A program made the position numbers and the translations under genes. The notes below the pieces were generated by a model, which made no database searches, was not told the DNA's origin, and saw only the letters and a list, made by a program, of their open reading frames with translations. A stretch of DNA of 45,635 bases. Source: Anaerolineae bacterium. Its GTDB lineage: Bacteria; Chloroflexota; Anaerolineae; Aggregatilineales; UBA2796. The DNA lies in NCBI GenBank assembly GCA_019637615.1, contig JAHBVJ010000045.1:1-45635 (forward strand), read 5' to 3'. Numbering within the stretch: the first letter of the stretch is position 1; each line of letters starts with the position of its first letter. Shown here one piece after another: positions 17,454-24,610 of the stretch.

Positions 17454-18806
17454 TCAGGCTTCGCCCGCGACGGCGGTTTGTGCCTGACGCCAGCCAGCCT
17501 TCGCCGCCGCGAGGGTAGGCATGGTGTAGACGGGCTTGCGCGTGAAAGCCAGCACTTCCAGCAGATGGACAGCCTCGGCAACGGCGTTGTGTTTGGCGAA
17601 CTCAGCCTTGAGATGCTGCGCGTTCTGGCGGTAAACAGGATCAGCCAACAGCTTCTTGACGGCGGCCTTCACCTGCGCTGGCGTGGGCGTCGGCGTTTTC
17701 AGATTGATCCCGACTTTGCGGAAGGTGATGCGGTTGCCGACTTCGGCTTTATCTTCGGTGTTGCCGCCCGATACGACAGGCACGCCGTTGGCGAGGGCAA
17801 TCGTCACACCGCCGTAGCCGCCGTTGGTGATCATGGCGCTCACGTAGGGCATCAAGGCCGTGAACGGGATGAACGGCTCAACGTGGGCATTGCGCGGCAC
17901 GGTCAGGTTGGCCTCAGCGGCGGTTTTGCCGCCCGTCGTGGCGATAACGAGCACGTCTTCGTCCGCTAACGCCTCTAACGTTGGCTTAATCAACTGCTCG
18001 GAGTCGGTGGCGATGGTGCCCTGCGTGACCAGAATCACGGGCTTGGTGGCGTCGGTGACTTCGCTCCACCACACGGGCGGGGTGAAGGACTTGGGCGCTT
18101 CGGGCAGCACCGGGCCGATGAAATGCACTTGCGGCGGCAGATCGGTGCGCGGGTATTCGAAGGCTTCGACAGACGGCTGAATGTACAGATAGGGCGAGAC
18201 AGCAGGCTTGACCGAGAGCGCAGGCCAGTGGTTGCGCGCCGCGATCTGGTCGTAGTAGTTCTGCACATCGCGGAAGACCATCGCGGTGCTCATCCAGTCC
18301 AGCACGCGGTTGCGCAACCGACCGAACATCGAATAATCCGGCAGCACACCCAAGCCGAACGGAGCGACATCGGCGCTTGGCAACCCTAGCACGGTGACAT
18401 TGAACACCGCCCACAACAGGTTGCGCGTCATGCCGAGGATTGGCACGGCAGCGACGGCGAAATCGCCCATCACCACATCGGCGGGGAAGCGGGTGAGGAT
18501 TTCCTCCATGTCTTTCAGATAGCCCTCGATGGGATCGATGAAGACGTGCTTATAGTCAAACTTGAGCTGGTCGATCCCCTTGTAGTTCGAGCGCCCCGCG
18601 AAATGGCGGTTGTAATCGGAGTCGCCGTAATCGAGCGTGCTCTTGATCGGGTAGAAGCGCGCGCCCGTGCTTTCGATCTTGTCCTTGAAGAAACTGCTGC
18701 CGTACCAGACGACCTCATGACCGACCTGTACGAGCTGGCGAACGACGGGCACAATTGGCGCGATATGACCGGGAATGGGCATGGTCGCGACTAAAAATCG
18801 AGACAT
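17454..18806 (-). CDS. MGT/YjiC-type glycosyltransferase
   Basis: The 450-residue GT1-fold enzyme is like macrolide and antibiotic glycosyltransferases. The N-terminal half binds the acceptor (MSRFLVATMPIPGHIAPIVP start). The C-terminal half has the sugar-nucleotide motif: PRNAHVEPFIPFTALMPYV, then TNGGYGGVTIALANGVPVV and GNTEDKAEVGNRI. Such enzymes glycosylate macrolides, flavonoids, lipids or xenobiotics. The start ATG 18806 is chosen because AGAGGAA lies 9 nt upstream and the protein then begins directly with beta-1; the longer reading (40 more residues) lacks support. It is divergent from the flavin monooxygenase across a gap of about 190 bp. Confidence 0.88.
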   Translation of the reverse strand: MSRFLVATMPIPGHIAPIVPVVRQLVQVGHEVVWYGSSFFKDKIESTGARFYPIKSTLDYGDSDYNRHFAGRSNYKGIDQLKFDYKHVFIDPIEGYLKDMEEILTRFPADVVMGDFAVAAVPILGMTRNLLWAVFNVTVLGLPSADVAPFGLGVLPDYSMFGRLRNRVLDWMSTAMVFRDVQNYYDQIAARNHWPALSVKPAVSPYLYIQPSVEAFEYPRTDLPPQVHFIGPVLPEAPKSFTPPVWWSEVTDATKPVILVTQGTIATDSEQLIKPTLEALADEDVLVIATTGGKTAAEANLTVPRNAHVEPFIPFTALMPYVSAMITNGGYGGVTIALANGVPVVSGGNTEDKAEVGNRITFRKVGINLKTPTPTPAQVKAAVKKLLADPVYRQNAQHLKAEFAKHNAVAEAVHLLEVLAFTRKPVYTMPTLAAAKAGWRQAQTAVAGEA

Positions 18807-18997
18807 TTGGGAGTTCCTCTCTTCTCTCTGCGCGTTGGTTGACTGGCAATGACCGATTTTGGCGATCCGGCAGTCTTGTTGCTGATAGTTAGCTATACTA
18901 AGGTATGTCTTGATGCTCGTGAACATTCGTTAGACGACCAAACAGACCGCCAAAAGTAGGAACTGTGGGTCGGTCGGCATGACCCTGAGTGACGTGT

Positions 18998-20314
18998 ATG
19001 GACATTCAAGAGTACAGCGATAAATACTGCGTGATCGGCGCGGGCGCGTCCGGCCTCGCCGCCGTCAAGAACCTCAAGCAGCTTGAGATTCCGTTCGACT
19101 GCATCGAACGCGAGAATCAGGTGGGCGGCCTGTGGTGTTATGGTAAGCCGTACAGCGCCGTGTACAAATCGACGCACCTGATCTCGTCCAAGACGATGAG
19201 CGGTTTGCTGGATTTCCCGATGCCCGCCGACTACCCCGATTATCCGAACCACGAACAAGTGCTGGCTTATCTGCAAAGCTATGCCAAGCAGTTTGACCTG
19301 AACGCGCATATCCAGTTCAACACGACGGTTGATTGGATCGAGCGCGACACCGACGGCTTGTGGCTGGTGAAGGTGAGCAGCCTCAGCGGCGGCACACAGA
19401 CGCGGCGGTATCGGGGCATCATCATCGCGAACGGCCATCTGTGGGATCCGCGCTACCCCGAATATGCGGGCACGTTCGCAGGTGAGACGATCCACGCCCG
19501 CGATTACCGCACTCCGGACATTTTCAAGCATCGGCGCGTGCTGGTCATCGGCGGCGGCAATTCGGGCTGCGACATTGCCGTCGAAGCTGCCCAGAACGCC
19601 GACGCGACCTTCCACAGCACCCGGCGCGGCTATCACTACATCCCCAAATTCATCTTCGGCATTCCTACCGACCAATTCAACGAGCTGTCGGTGCGAATGG
19701 GTACGCCGTTGTTCTTGCGGCGCGCTGTCAGTATGCTGCTGATCCGGCTGATCTTGGGGAATCCGGCGCGGTTGGGGATGCCTAACCCCGATCATAAGCT
19801 GCTGGAATCGCACCCGATCATCAATTCGCAATTGATGTACTACGTCGCGCATGGCGATATTCACCCCAAGCCAGAAGTGGCGGCGCTGGCGGGCGACAGT
19901 GTGCTGTTCACAGACGGCAGCCGCGAACAACTCGATATGATCGTGTACGCGACGGGCTACAAGGTCACGGTGCCGTTCATCGACCAGAAGCACCTGCATT
20001 GGGGCAAGTACGCGCCCGATTTGTATCTCCATGCTTTCCATCCTGATTATGACAACCTGTTCATCGCGGGTATGCTGCAACCCGACAGCGGCGTGTGGTG
20101 GCTAACCGATTTGCAGTGCCAGTTGATTGCCCGCTTCATCCGCGCGCAACGCAGCGACCCTAAACGGGCGGCGCGGTTCCACGCGATGAAAGGTGGACAG
20201 CAGCCCGACTTGCGGGGCGGCAACCGCTACATCGACTCGGCGCGGCACTTCCACGAGATCGATCACACAGCGTATGCGCGGACGGTGAAACGTCTGCTGA
20301 CCATGTTCCCCTGA
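18998..20314 (+). CDS. Flavin-containing monooxygenase
   Basis: The 438-residue class B flavoprotein oxygenase has the FAD motif IGAGASGLAAV (about 13-23), FAGETIHARDY which fits the FMO fingerprint FxGxxxHxxxY, and the NADPH motif VIGGGNSGCD. The C-terminal YATGYKVTVPFI fits the ATGY segment of FMOs. FMOs oxygenate N, S or ketone substrates with NADPH and O2. I start at ATG 18998; the GTG at 18989 in the same frame is possible and neither has a good SD. It is divergent from the glycosyltransferase and 117 bp upstream of the disulfide oxidoreductase. The three may form a tailoring or detoxification set. Confidence 0.88.
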   Translation: MDIQEYSDKYCVIGAGASGLAAVKNLKQLEIPFDCIERENQVGGLWCYGKPYSAVYKSTHLISSKTMSGLLDFPMPADYPDYPNHEQVLAYLQSYAKQFDLNAHIQFNTTVDWIERDTDGLWLVKVSSLSGGTQTRRYRGIIIANGHLWDPRYPEYAGTFAGETIHARDYRTPDIFKHRRVLVIGGGNSGCDIAVEAAQNADATFHSTRRGYHYIPKFIFGIPTDQFNELSVRMGTPLFLRRAVSMLLIRLILGNPARLGMPNPDHKLLESHPIINSQLMYYVAHGDIHPKPEVAALAGDSVLFTDGSREQLDMIVYATGYKVTVPFIDQKHLHWGKYAPDLYLHAFHPDYDNLFIAGMLQPDSGVWWLTDLQCQLIARFIRAQRSDPKRAARFHAMKGGQQPDLRGGNRYIDSARHFHEIDHTAYARTVKRLLTMFP

Positions 20315-20431
20315 GATGTTCGCCTGATCATCCGCCGCCGGAATTGCCTATAATCTGCTCATGGCGCAATCGCACGGACGCCGGTTCGGGCTGGGCGCGC
20401 CCTCCTCGCAAACAGTTCAGGGAAGAGAGAA

Positions 20432-21823
20432 ATGGCAACTCCAATTCAATACGATGCGATCATTATCGGTGCCGGACAAGCTGGCGTCCCGCTTTCGCGC
20501 GCGCTGGCTGGCGCGGGTTGGAAGACGGCGGTGATCGAGCGGACGCATGTCGGCGGTACGTGCATCAATGAAGGCTGCACGCCGACCAAGACGATGGTCG
20601 CCAGCGCGCGCGTGGCTTACCTTGCGCGGCGCGGTGCCGATTACGGCGTGCGGACGGGCGAGATCAGCATCGACATGGCGAAGGTGCGGCAGCGTAAACG
20701 CAGCATCGTGGACAGCTTCCGATCTGGCGGCGAAAACCGCTTGAAGGCGACCAAGAACCTTGACCTGCTGATGGGAGAGGCGCGTTTCGTCGGGCAGAAA
20801 ACCGTCGAAGTATTCCTCGCGGAAGAAACCCGCACGCTGACGGCGGAGCATATCTTCATCAATGTTGGCGCGCGTCCGTCGCAGTTGCGGTTCGAGGGGA
20901 TGGACTGCGTGAGCGTCCTGAACTCGACCTCGATCATGGAACTCGATAAGGTTCCGCAACACCTGATCATCATTGGCGGTGGCTACATCGGCCTTGAGTT
21001 CGGGCAGATGTTCCGGCGCTTCGGCAGCGAGGTCACGATCATCCAGCGCGGCGAACGGTTGCTGGCGCGTGAGGATGACGATGTGGCTGATGAGGTCGCC
21101 AAGATTCTGCGCGAGGATGGCGTCGAGGTGCTGTTGAAGACCGATACCATCCGCGTCGAGCAGCCGTCGTCCAGCGAGATCAATTTGACGGTCAAGACGG
21201 GCGACGAGCAGCGCGCGATTCGCGGCACGCATCTGCTGGTGGCGGCGGGGCGAACCCCTAACACGGACAAGCTGAATCTGGCGGCGACGGGCGTACACGT
21301 CGATAAGCGCGGCATGATCCCCGTAAACGAGCGATTGGAAACCAACGTCAGCGGCATTTACGCGCTGGGTGATGTCAACGGGGGGCCAGCGTTCACGCAT
21401 ATTTCTTATGACGACTTCCGCATCGTTCGCGATAACGTGCTGGAAAAAGGCCACGCCACGACGACCAACCGCTATGTGCCGTACACCGTGTTCATCGACC
21501 CGCAGTTGGGACGAATCGGTTTGACGGAGGCCGAGGCGCGGGCACAAGGGCGCAAGATCCGCGTGGCGAAGATGCCGATGAGCTACGTGGCGCGGGCGCT
21601 GGAAGTGGACGAGTCGCGCGGGTTCATGAAGGCCATCGTGGACGCCGACACGTCGCAGATTCTGGGCGCGGCGATCTTGGGGCTGGAAGGCGGCGAGATC
21701 ATGACCATGTTGCAGATCGCGATGATGGGTAAGCTGCCATTCGAGACGCTGCGCGAGGCCACCTTCGCGCATCCCACGCTGGCGGAGTCGCTGAATAACC
21801 TGTTCGGGAACTTCCAAGACTGA
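20432..21823 (+). CDS. Mercuric-reductase-like FAD disulfide oxidoreductase
   Basis: The 463-residue enzyme belongs to the class I pyridine nucleotide-disulfide oxidoreductases. FAD motif IIGAGQAGVP (11-20), redox CINEGC (C44/C49) in GGTCINEGCTPTKTM, NAD(P)H motif IIGGGYIGLEFG, ALGDVNGGPAFTH, and the C-terminal catalytic His in FAHPTLAES. TPTK after the cysteine pair and the absence of a C-terminal CC vicinal pair separate it from both lipoamide dehydrogenase (usually VPSK) and genuine MerA. It is therefore best called mercuric-reductase-like or of unknown disulfide substrate. A purine-rich ribosome site (GGGAAGAGAG) lies before ATG 20432. Confidence 0.88.
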   Translation: MATPIQYDAIIIGAGQAGVPLSRALAGAGWKTAVIERTHVGGTCINEGCTPTKTMVASARVAYLARRGADYGVRTGEISIDMAKVRQRKRSIVDSFRSGGENRLKATKNLDLLMGEARFVGQKTVEVFLAEETRTLTAEHIFINVGARPSQLRFEGMDCVSVLNSTSIMELDKVPQHLIIIGGGYIGLEFGQMFRRFGSEVTIIQRGERLLAREDDDVADEVAKILREDGVEVLLKTDTIRVEQPSSSEINLTVKTGDEQRAIRGTHLLVAAGRTPNTDKLNLAATGVHVDKRGMIPVNERLETNVSGIYALGDVNGGPAFTHISYDDFRIVRDNVLEKGHATTTNRYVPYTVFIDPQLGRIGLTEAEARAQGRKIRVAKMPMSYVARALEVDESRGFMKAIVDADTSQILGAAILGLEGGEIMTMLQIAMMGKLPFETLREATFAHPTLAESLNNLFGNFQD

Positions 21824-21916
21824 GCCGCGCTGTATCCGGCGGCGCTGCGGGCGATGGGGCGGCATGATCCCGGCGGTGATCCCGTTGGCTGGTGGGGACG
21901 GGATCAGCGTGGGGGG

Positions 21917-21979
21917 AAGTGCTAAGGGAAGAGAAGTCCTTAGTGCTGAGTGCTTAGTCCTTAGTAAAGAGGCAGGAAG
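21917..21979. repeat. AGTGCTTAGTCC tandem-like repeat, family D
   Basis: Degenerate units of the kind CTTAGTGCTGAGTGCTTAG occur here, followed directly by TAAAGAGGCAGGAAG and the family C palindrome. The same composite (units, TAAAGA, spacer, palindrome) recurs at 38508-38594. A third, decayed stretch of the same units is at 22518-22612. Confidence 0.6.
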
Positions 21980-22020
21980 CCTCACCCCCGACCCCTCTCC
22001 ATTGCCATGGAGAGGGGAGG
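21980..22020. repeat. Interspersed palindrome, family C (ATTGCCATGG loop)
   Basis: CCTCACCCCCGACCCCTC then CCATTGCCATGGAGAGGGG; the arms CCCCTCTCCAT and ATGGAGAGGGG make an 11-bp stem with loop TGCC. Further copies are at 27736-27780, 36127-36170 and 38554-38594. Confidence 0.8.
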
Positions 22021-22069
22021 CGGTGGTATCCCAATCGTCGTCGGGATCGGTGAGGATGATGAGGGGCAA

Positions 22070-22119
22070 CCTCACCCCCTGACCCCCTCTCCGCTTCGCA
22101 GAGAGGGGGAACCAAGGTG
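22070..22119. repeat. Interspersed palindrome, family C copy
   Basis: Almost identical to the copy at 17339-17388 (CCTCACCCCCTGACCCCC ... GCTTCGCAGAGAGGGGG). It lies in frame inside the minus-strand reading frame described at 22120-22399, encoding FPLSAKRRGGQGVRL there. Confidence 0.8.
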
Positions 22120-22399
22120 CCACCGGATGGTGTAGTGCGGATGGGGTTTTCTCCGGTGTGGTTGCGTTGTTAGGGCATGGGGAGGCCGTGGTAGATGTGG
22201 CGGGCGCGGGCGAGAGAGATGGCGCAGTGGTAGAGTCCGTGGCAGGGGCGATCAAGGGCGCGGCGTCTATGTCAGCGGCAGGGGTGGCGGGTGCGCGTAA
22301 CCAAGCGGCGGGTGGGCCATAGTGGGTGACGCGAGGGAGGGGCTGCGGGATGAGGTCTTCAAATTCACCGATAGTGATGTTGTCGGGCGACCAAGGCAT
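22120..22399 (-). pseudogene. Gene remnant interrupted by palindromic repeats
   Basis: A minus-strand frame begins at ATG 22399 with a good ribosome site (AGGAG, 7 nt upstream). It encodes an ordered-looking start (MPWSPDNITIGEFEDLIPQP) and then an Ala/Pro/Thr-rich tail. From 22119 the frame passes through the family C palindrome, a short stretch (LIILTDPDDDWDTT) and another palindrome, and eventually runs antisense to the disulfide oxidoreductase without a sensible stop. I read it as the 5' part of a real gene whose 3' part was disrupted by repeat insertion and loss. I do not recognise the protein. Confidence 0.4.
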
Positions 22400-22469
22400 G
22401 GGACGACTCCTGTGAAGATAGTCCTTATAGATAACCGAAATTGATTAGACCTGATCATCAAGCTCAAAT

Positions 22470-22489
22470 GGACGCCACATGTGGCGTCC
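22470..22489. repeat. Perfect 20-bp palindrome
   Basis: GGACGCCACATGTGGCGTCC is an exact 10+10 palindrome in noncoding DNA, without flanking U tract. It may be another interspersed palindromic unit or a protein-binding site. Confidence 0.6.
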
Positions 22490-22517
22490 GTACGATAGGA
22501 ATAGTCGTTGTTGGTAC

Positions 22518-22612
22518 TCTATTAGTCCTGCGTGCTTAGTCCTTAGTTCAGAAGCAGAAGATAGTGCTACGTGCTAAGTACAAAGGCACAAGAGAGGACT
22601 AAAGTGCTGCGT
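22518..22612. repeat. Decayed AGTGCTTAGTCC-type repeat, family D
   Basis: Several degenerate units (TAGTCCTGCGTGCTTAGTCC, GTGCTACGTGCTAAGT, GAGGACTAAAGTGCTGCGT) follow each other. They resemble the units at 21917-21979 and 38508-38550. Confidence 0.5.
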
Positions 22613-22806
22613 ACAGAGGCCAAGCGCATACAATGTGCTAAGGCCATGCGGGTTTCGTGTGATGGAACGGCACATGCGTAACGAACTGTGATGTTCGTAT
22701 GGATGCCTAGATGGACAATAGGTTAGAAACGCGTCGATGCTGGTACACATCAAGGCAGTTTCCTGTTGTGAGGATAGGATATAACAGGTTTTCTGAATTG
22801 AACATC

Positions 22807-22834
22807 CTTACATTTGTACGCTTACAAATGTAAG
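22807..22834. promoter_or_regulatory. Orphan 12-bp perfect inverted repeat
   Basis: CTTACATTTGTA and TACAAATGTAAG are exact inverted arms separated by 4 nt. It looks like an operator or a hairpin, but no gene starts within 500 bp on the plus strand. It may be a relic of a promoter whose gene was lost. Confidence 0.45.
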
Positions 22835-22899
22835 TCTCTCGGCGCGTAATATTACGATGCGCAAGTTAGTGCCGTCCCGTGATGGACAGCACTGGTTTA

Positions 22900-23165
22900 A
22901 TGGTGTTTAGGAAATTAGGCAAGGAAATGTGGGTTCGTCATCCACGTCCGACAAGGGTTGAGGAGATGCAACAAAATAATCGTACAAGACCCCGGCGATA
23001 ATTCACCGGGCTGAAGGTAGTAATGATTACCTCCGATGGTTCTTGTCGGATTATTTGGTGAGAACACATAAATCCATCGGCGACAAGTGCAAGCAGTCTC
23101 TTCGGGACTCAGGAAAAAGTGGTATTGTGCTCGACGTATTCCTACTTTGTTTTTGAAACACCACT
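22900..23165. mobile_element. MITE-like element A1 carrying nested element B1
   Basis: Left terminus ATGGTGTTTAGGAAATTAGG at 22900; right terminus TTTGTTTTTGAAACACCAC ending near 23165, which is the inverted complement (ATGGTGTTTCAAAAA...). The inner part at 22970-23060 is a separate element B1 with its own inverted ends (AACAAAATAATCGTACAAGA, and TTCTTGTCGGATTATTTGGTG as the opposite end). Neither encodes a protein. The 1.5-kb stretch 21824-23349 therefore holds only repeats, palindromes and the gene remnant. Confidence 0.75.
22970..23060. mobile_element. MITE-like element B1
   Basis: About 91 bp with imperfect terminal inverted repeats (16 of 20 positions in the consensus) and a central palindrome CCCCGGCGATAATTCACCGGG. 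Same structure as B2 (24028-24118), B3 (26152-26242) and B4 (27947-28234). Confidence 0.7.
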
Positions 23166-23349
23166 ACAGTGAACCATGATCTGACTTTTGTGATTGGCGT
23201 TGATCACGAGACGTGCCGGCGGCGTTGGGTTGCGGAGTAGGGCGTATTGACCTCCCTATACAAATAGTTATACACTTGCTTCTGCCATATGTCTCTCTTT
23301 CATTCGCACCTATTAGAAACGCCGATAATGGCGCGAGAGCGAGGTCATC

Positions 23350-23862
23350 ATGCCCAGAGGTTCGGACTCGGATGGCGGCTGGTTTAAGTGGGTTGTCGGC
23401 AGTATCATCTCGTTGTTAGCGGCGGGCAGTGGCATCGTGGCGCTGCTCACCTATTTGGGTGCTCGTTCGACACCCACGCCCCCCACGGCTCGACCTCCCA
23501 CTGCTCAACCTACGGCGGTGGTGTGCTCCGTCTCCGGACATGTGTACGACAAAGACACCAATCGTCCGCTGCCCAATATCGAGGTGCGCTATCATCGGTT
23601 CACAACCCAAGGCGAAACCGCGTATCAGCAGAGAATTCGCAGCTATCTGGCGACGACTGACATCAATGGCAGTTTTTCCGCTCAGTGTTCGACCGTGGAA
23701 AAGGGAAATTTCCCGCTGAGGCTTGAGCTTTCCAGCGCGGCGTGGCATGTTACCACCCACGTCACCGATGTTTACGTCGCACGCGGACAAAAGACGACTA
23801 ATGTCAATTTATACGTGCCCGACAAACTGCTGAGGAATCTCCCGACAATGGCATCCCCCTAA
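23350..23862 (+). CDS. Membrane-anchored protein with Ig-like/carboxypeptidase-regulatory-like domain
   Basis: The 170-residue protein has a short charged N-terminus, one membrane segment at about 14-35 (WVVGSIISLLAAGSGIVALL), a Pro/Thr-rich linker (TPTPPTARPPTAQPTA), and an outside domain with two Cys. CSVSGHVYDKDTNRPLPNIEV followed by YLATTDINGSFSAQC is the usual pattern of a carboxypeptidase-regulatory-like beta-sandwich. Function unknown, perhaps surface-exposed. Start ATG 23350 has GCGAGG 5 nt upstream. It stands alone between two repeat-rich stretches (nested elements on both sides), suggesting an accessory location. Confidence 0.7.
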   Translation: MPRGSDSDGGWFKWVVGSIISLLAAGSGIVALLTYLGARSTPTPPTARPPTAQPTAVVCSVSGHVYDKDTNRPLPNIEVRYHRFTTQGETAYQQRIRSYLATTDINGSFSAQCSTVEKGNFPLRLELSSAAWHVTTHVTDVYVARGQKTTNVNLYVPDKLLRNLPTMASP

Positions 23863-23957
23863 TCTGCCGGTGGTTGGCGGTGATACAAACCGATGATGTT
23901 CCCCACAAGGCGTGACTGCGGGGCGGTTTCCGCGCGGGCAGCAAGTCGCTGGTGATC

Positions 23958-24118
23958 ATGGTGTTTAAGAAGTTAGGCAGGGAAATGCGGTTTCATCGCC
24001 AACGTCCGAGAAGGGTTGAGGAGATTCAACAAAATAATCGTACAAGATCCCGGCGATAAATCACCGGGCTGAAGGTAGTAGGGACGACCTCAGATAGTTA
24101 TTGTTGGTTTGTTTAGTG
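23958..24118. mobile_element. Partial element A3 with nested B2
   Basis: Left terminus ATGGTGTTTAAGAAGTTAGG at 23958, then the internal A sequence to GGGTTGAGGAGATTC, then a complete B element (24028-24118; ends AACAAAATAATCGTACAAGA and GTTTAGTG). The right half of A3 is missing. Confidence 0.7.
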
Positions 24119-24177
24119 AAGATAGCCTCAGCTTCAGATAGGTTAGCCAATGTTATTGGCAACGATGCCCGACGCTG

Positions 24178-24339
24178 ATGGTGTTTAAGAAATTAGTCAG
24201 GGAAACGCAAGTTTGTCGCCAACGTCCGCCGAGGGTTAAAACCCCCGGCTACAATCCCAACCGAGCTGTCCACTAAAGGGACTCAAGAAGATGGGTTGGC
24301 GTGATCGGCGTATTCCTGCCTTATTTTTTGAAACACCAT
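24178..24339. mobile_element. Complete MITE-like element A2
   Basis: A 162-bp element with terminal inverted repeats ATGGTGTTTAAGAAATTAG (left) and CTTATTTTTTGAAACACCAT (right). The interior has the palindrome CCGAGGGTTAAAACCCCCGG. The flanks (CCCGACGCTG left; CATTGTCGGGCTTACC right) are the two halves of the palindrome that sits in the middle of another A copy, so A2 lies inside a decayed A element whose right part includes GAAGTCCCTTCGGGACTC. Confidence 0.75.
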
Positions 24340-24514
24340 CATTGTCGGGCTTACCTTACGAAGTCCCTTCGGGACTCCCCCTCATCACAGCCGATGATGC
24401 GGTAGGTCACTGTGCGCGGATGGGCGGTGAGGGGCTATCCGTAGTGAAAATGCGTCGGCGCGAGGTTGAGAGCGTGACGCGTGGTAGTTCGTGCAAAACC
24501 ACGAATCAAGCGCG

Positions 24515-24543
24515 TTGACAAGCGGCCTAATTCGGAATATCTT
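24515..24543 (+). promoter_or_regulatory. Sigma70-type promoter of the ROK gene
   Basis: TTGACA at 24515-24520 and TATCTT at 24538-24543 with a 17-bp spacer. The operator-like inverted repeat starts at the last base of the -10 box. Confidence 0.7.
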
Positions 24544-24582
24544 ATTAACATCATGTAAGTAAGTGTTACATGATGTTAATAA
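24542..24582. promoter_or_regulatory. Putative ROK operator, 17-bp perfect inverted repeat
   Basis: TTATTAACATCATGTAA (24542-24558) and TTACATGATGTTAATAA (24566-24582) are exact inverted arms with a 7-nt spacer. They cover the expected transcription start of the ROK gene, so autorepression is likely. The same site was not found before the ABC transporter genes. Confidence 0.7.
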
Positions 24583-24610
24583 CAGAAATTATTTCTACAA
24601 GGGCACTAAC

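Noticed and set aside
20432..21823. Genuine mercuric reductase (merA)
   Set aside because: No N-terminal metal-binding domain, no C-terminal Cys pair and no other mer genes.
20417..22399. 660-residue minus-strand open frame
   Set aside because: Most of it is antisense to the disulfide oxidoreductase with Arg/His/Asp-rich shadow composition. Only the first part (22120-22399) looks like a gene start.
24291..24518. 75-residue plus-strand frame
   Set aside because: Lies in element A2 and the adjacent repeat; translation of repeat sequence.
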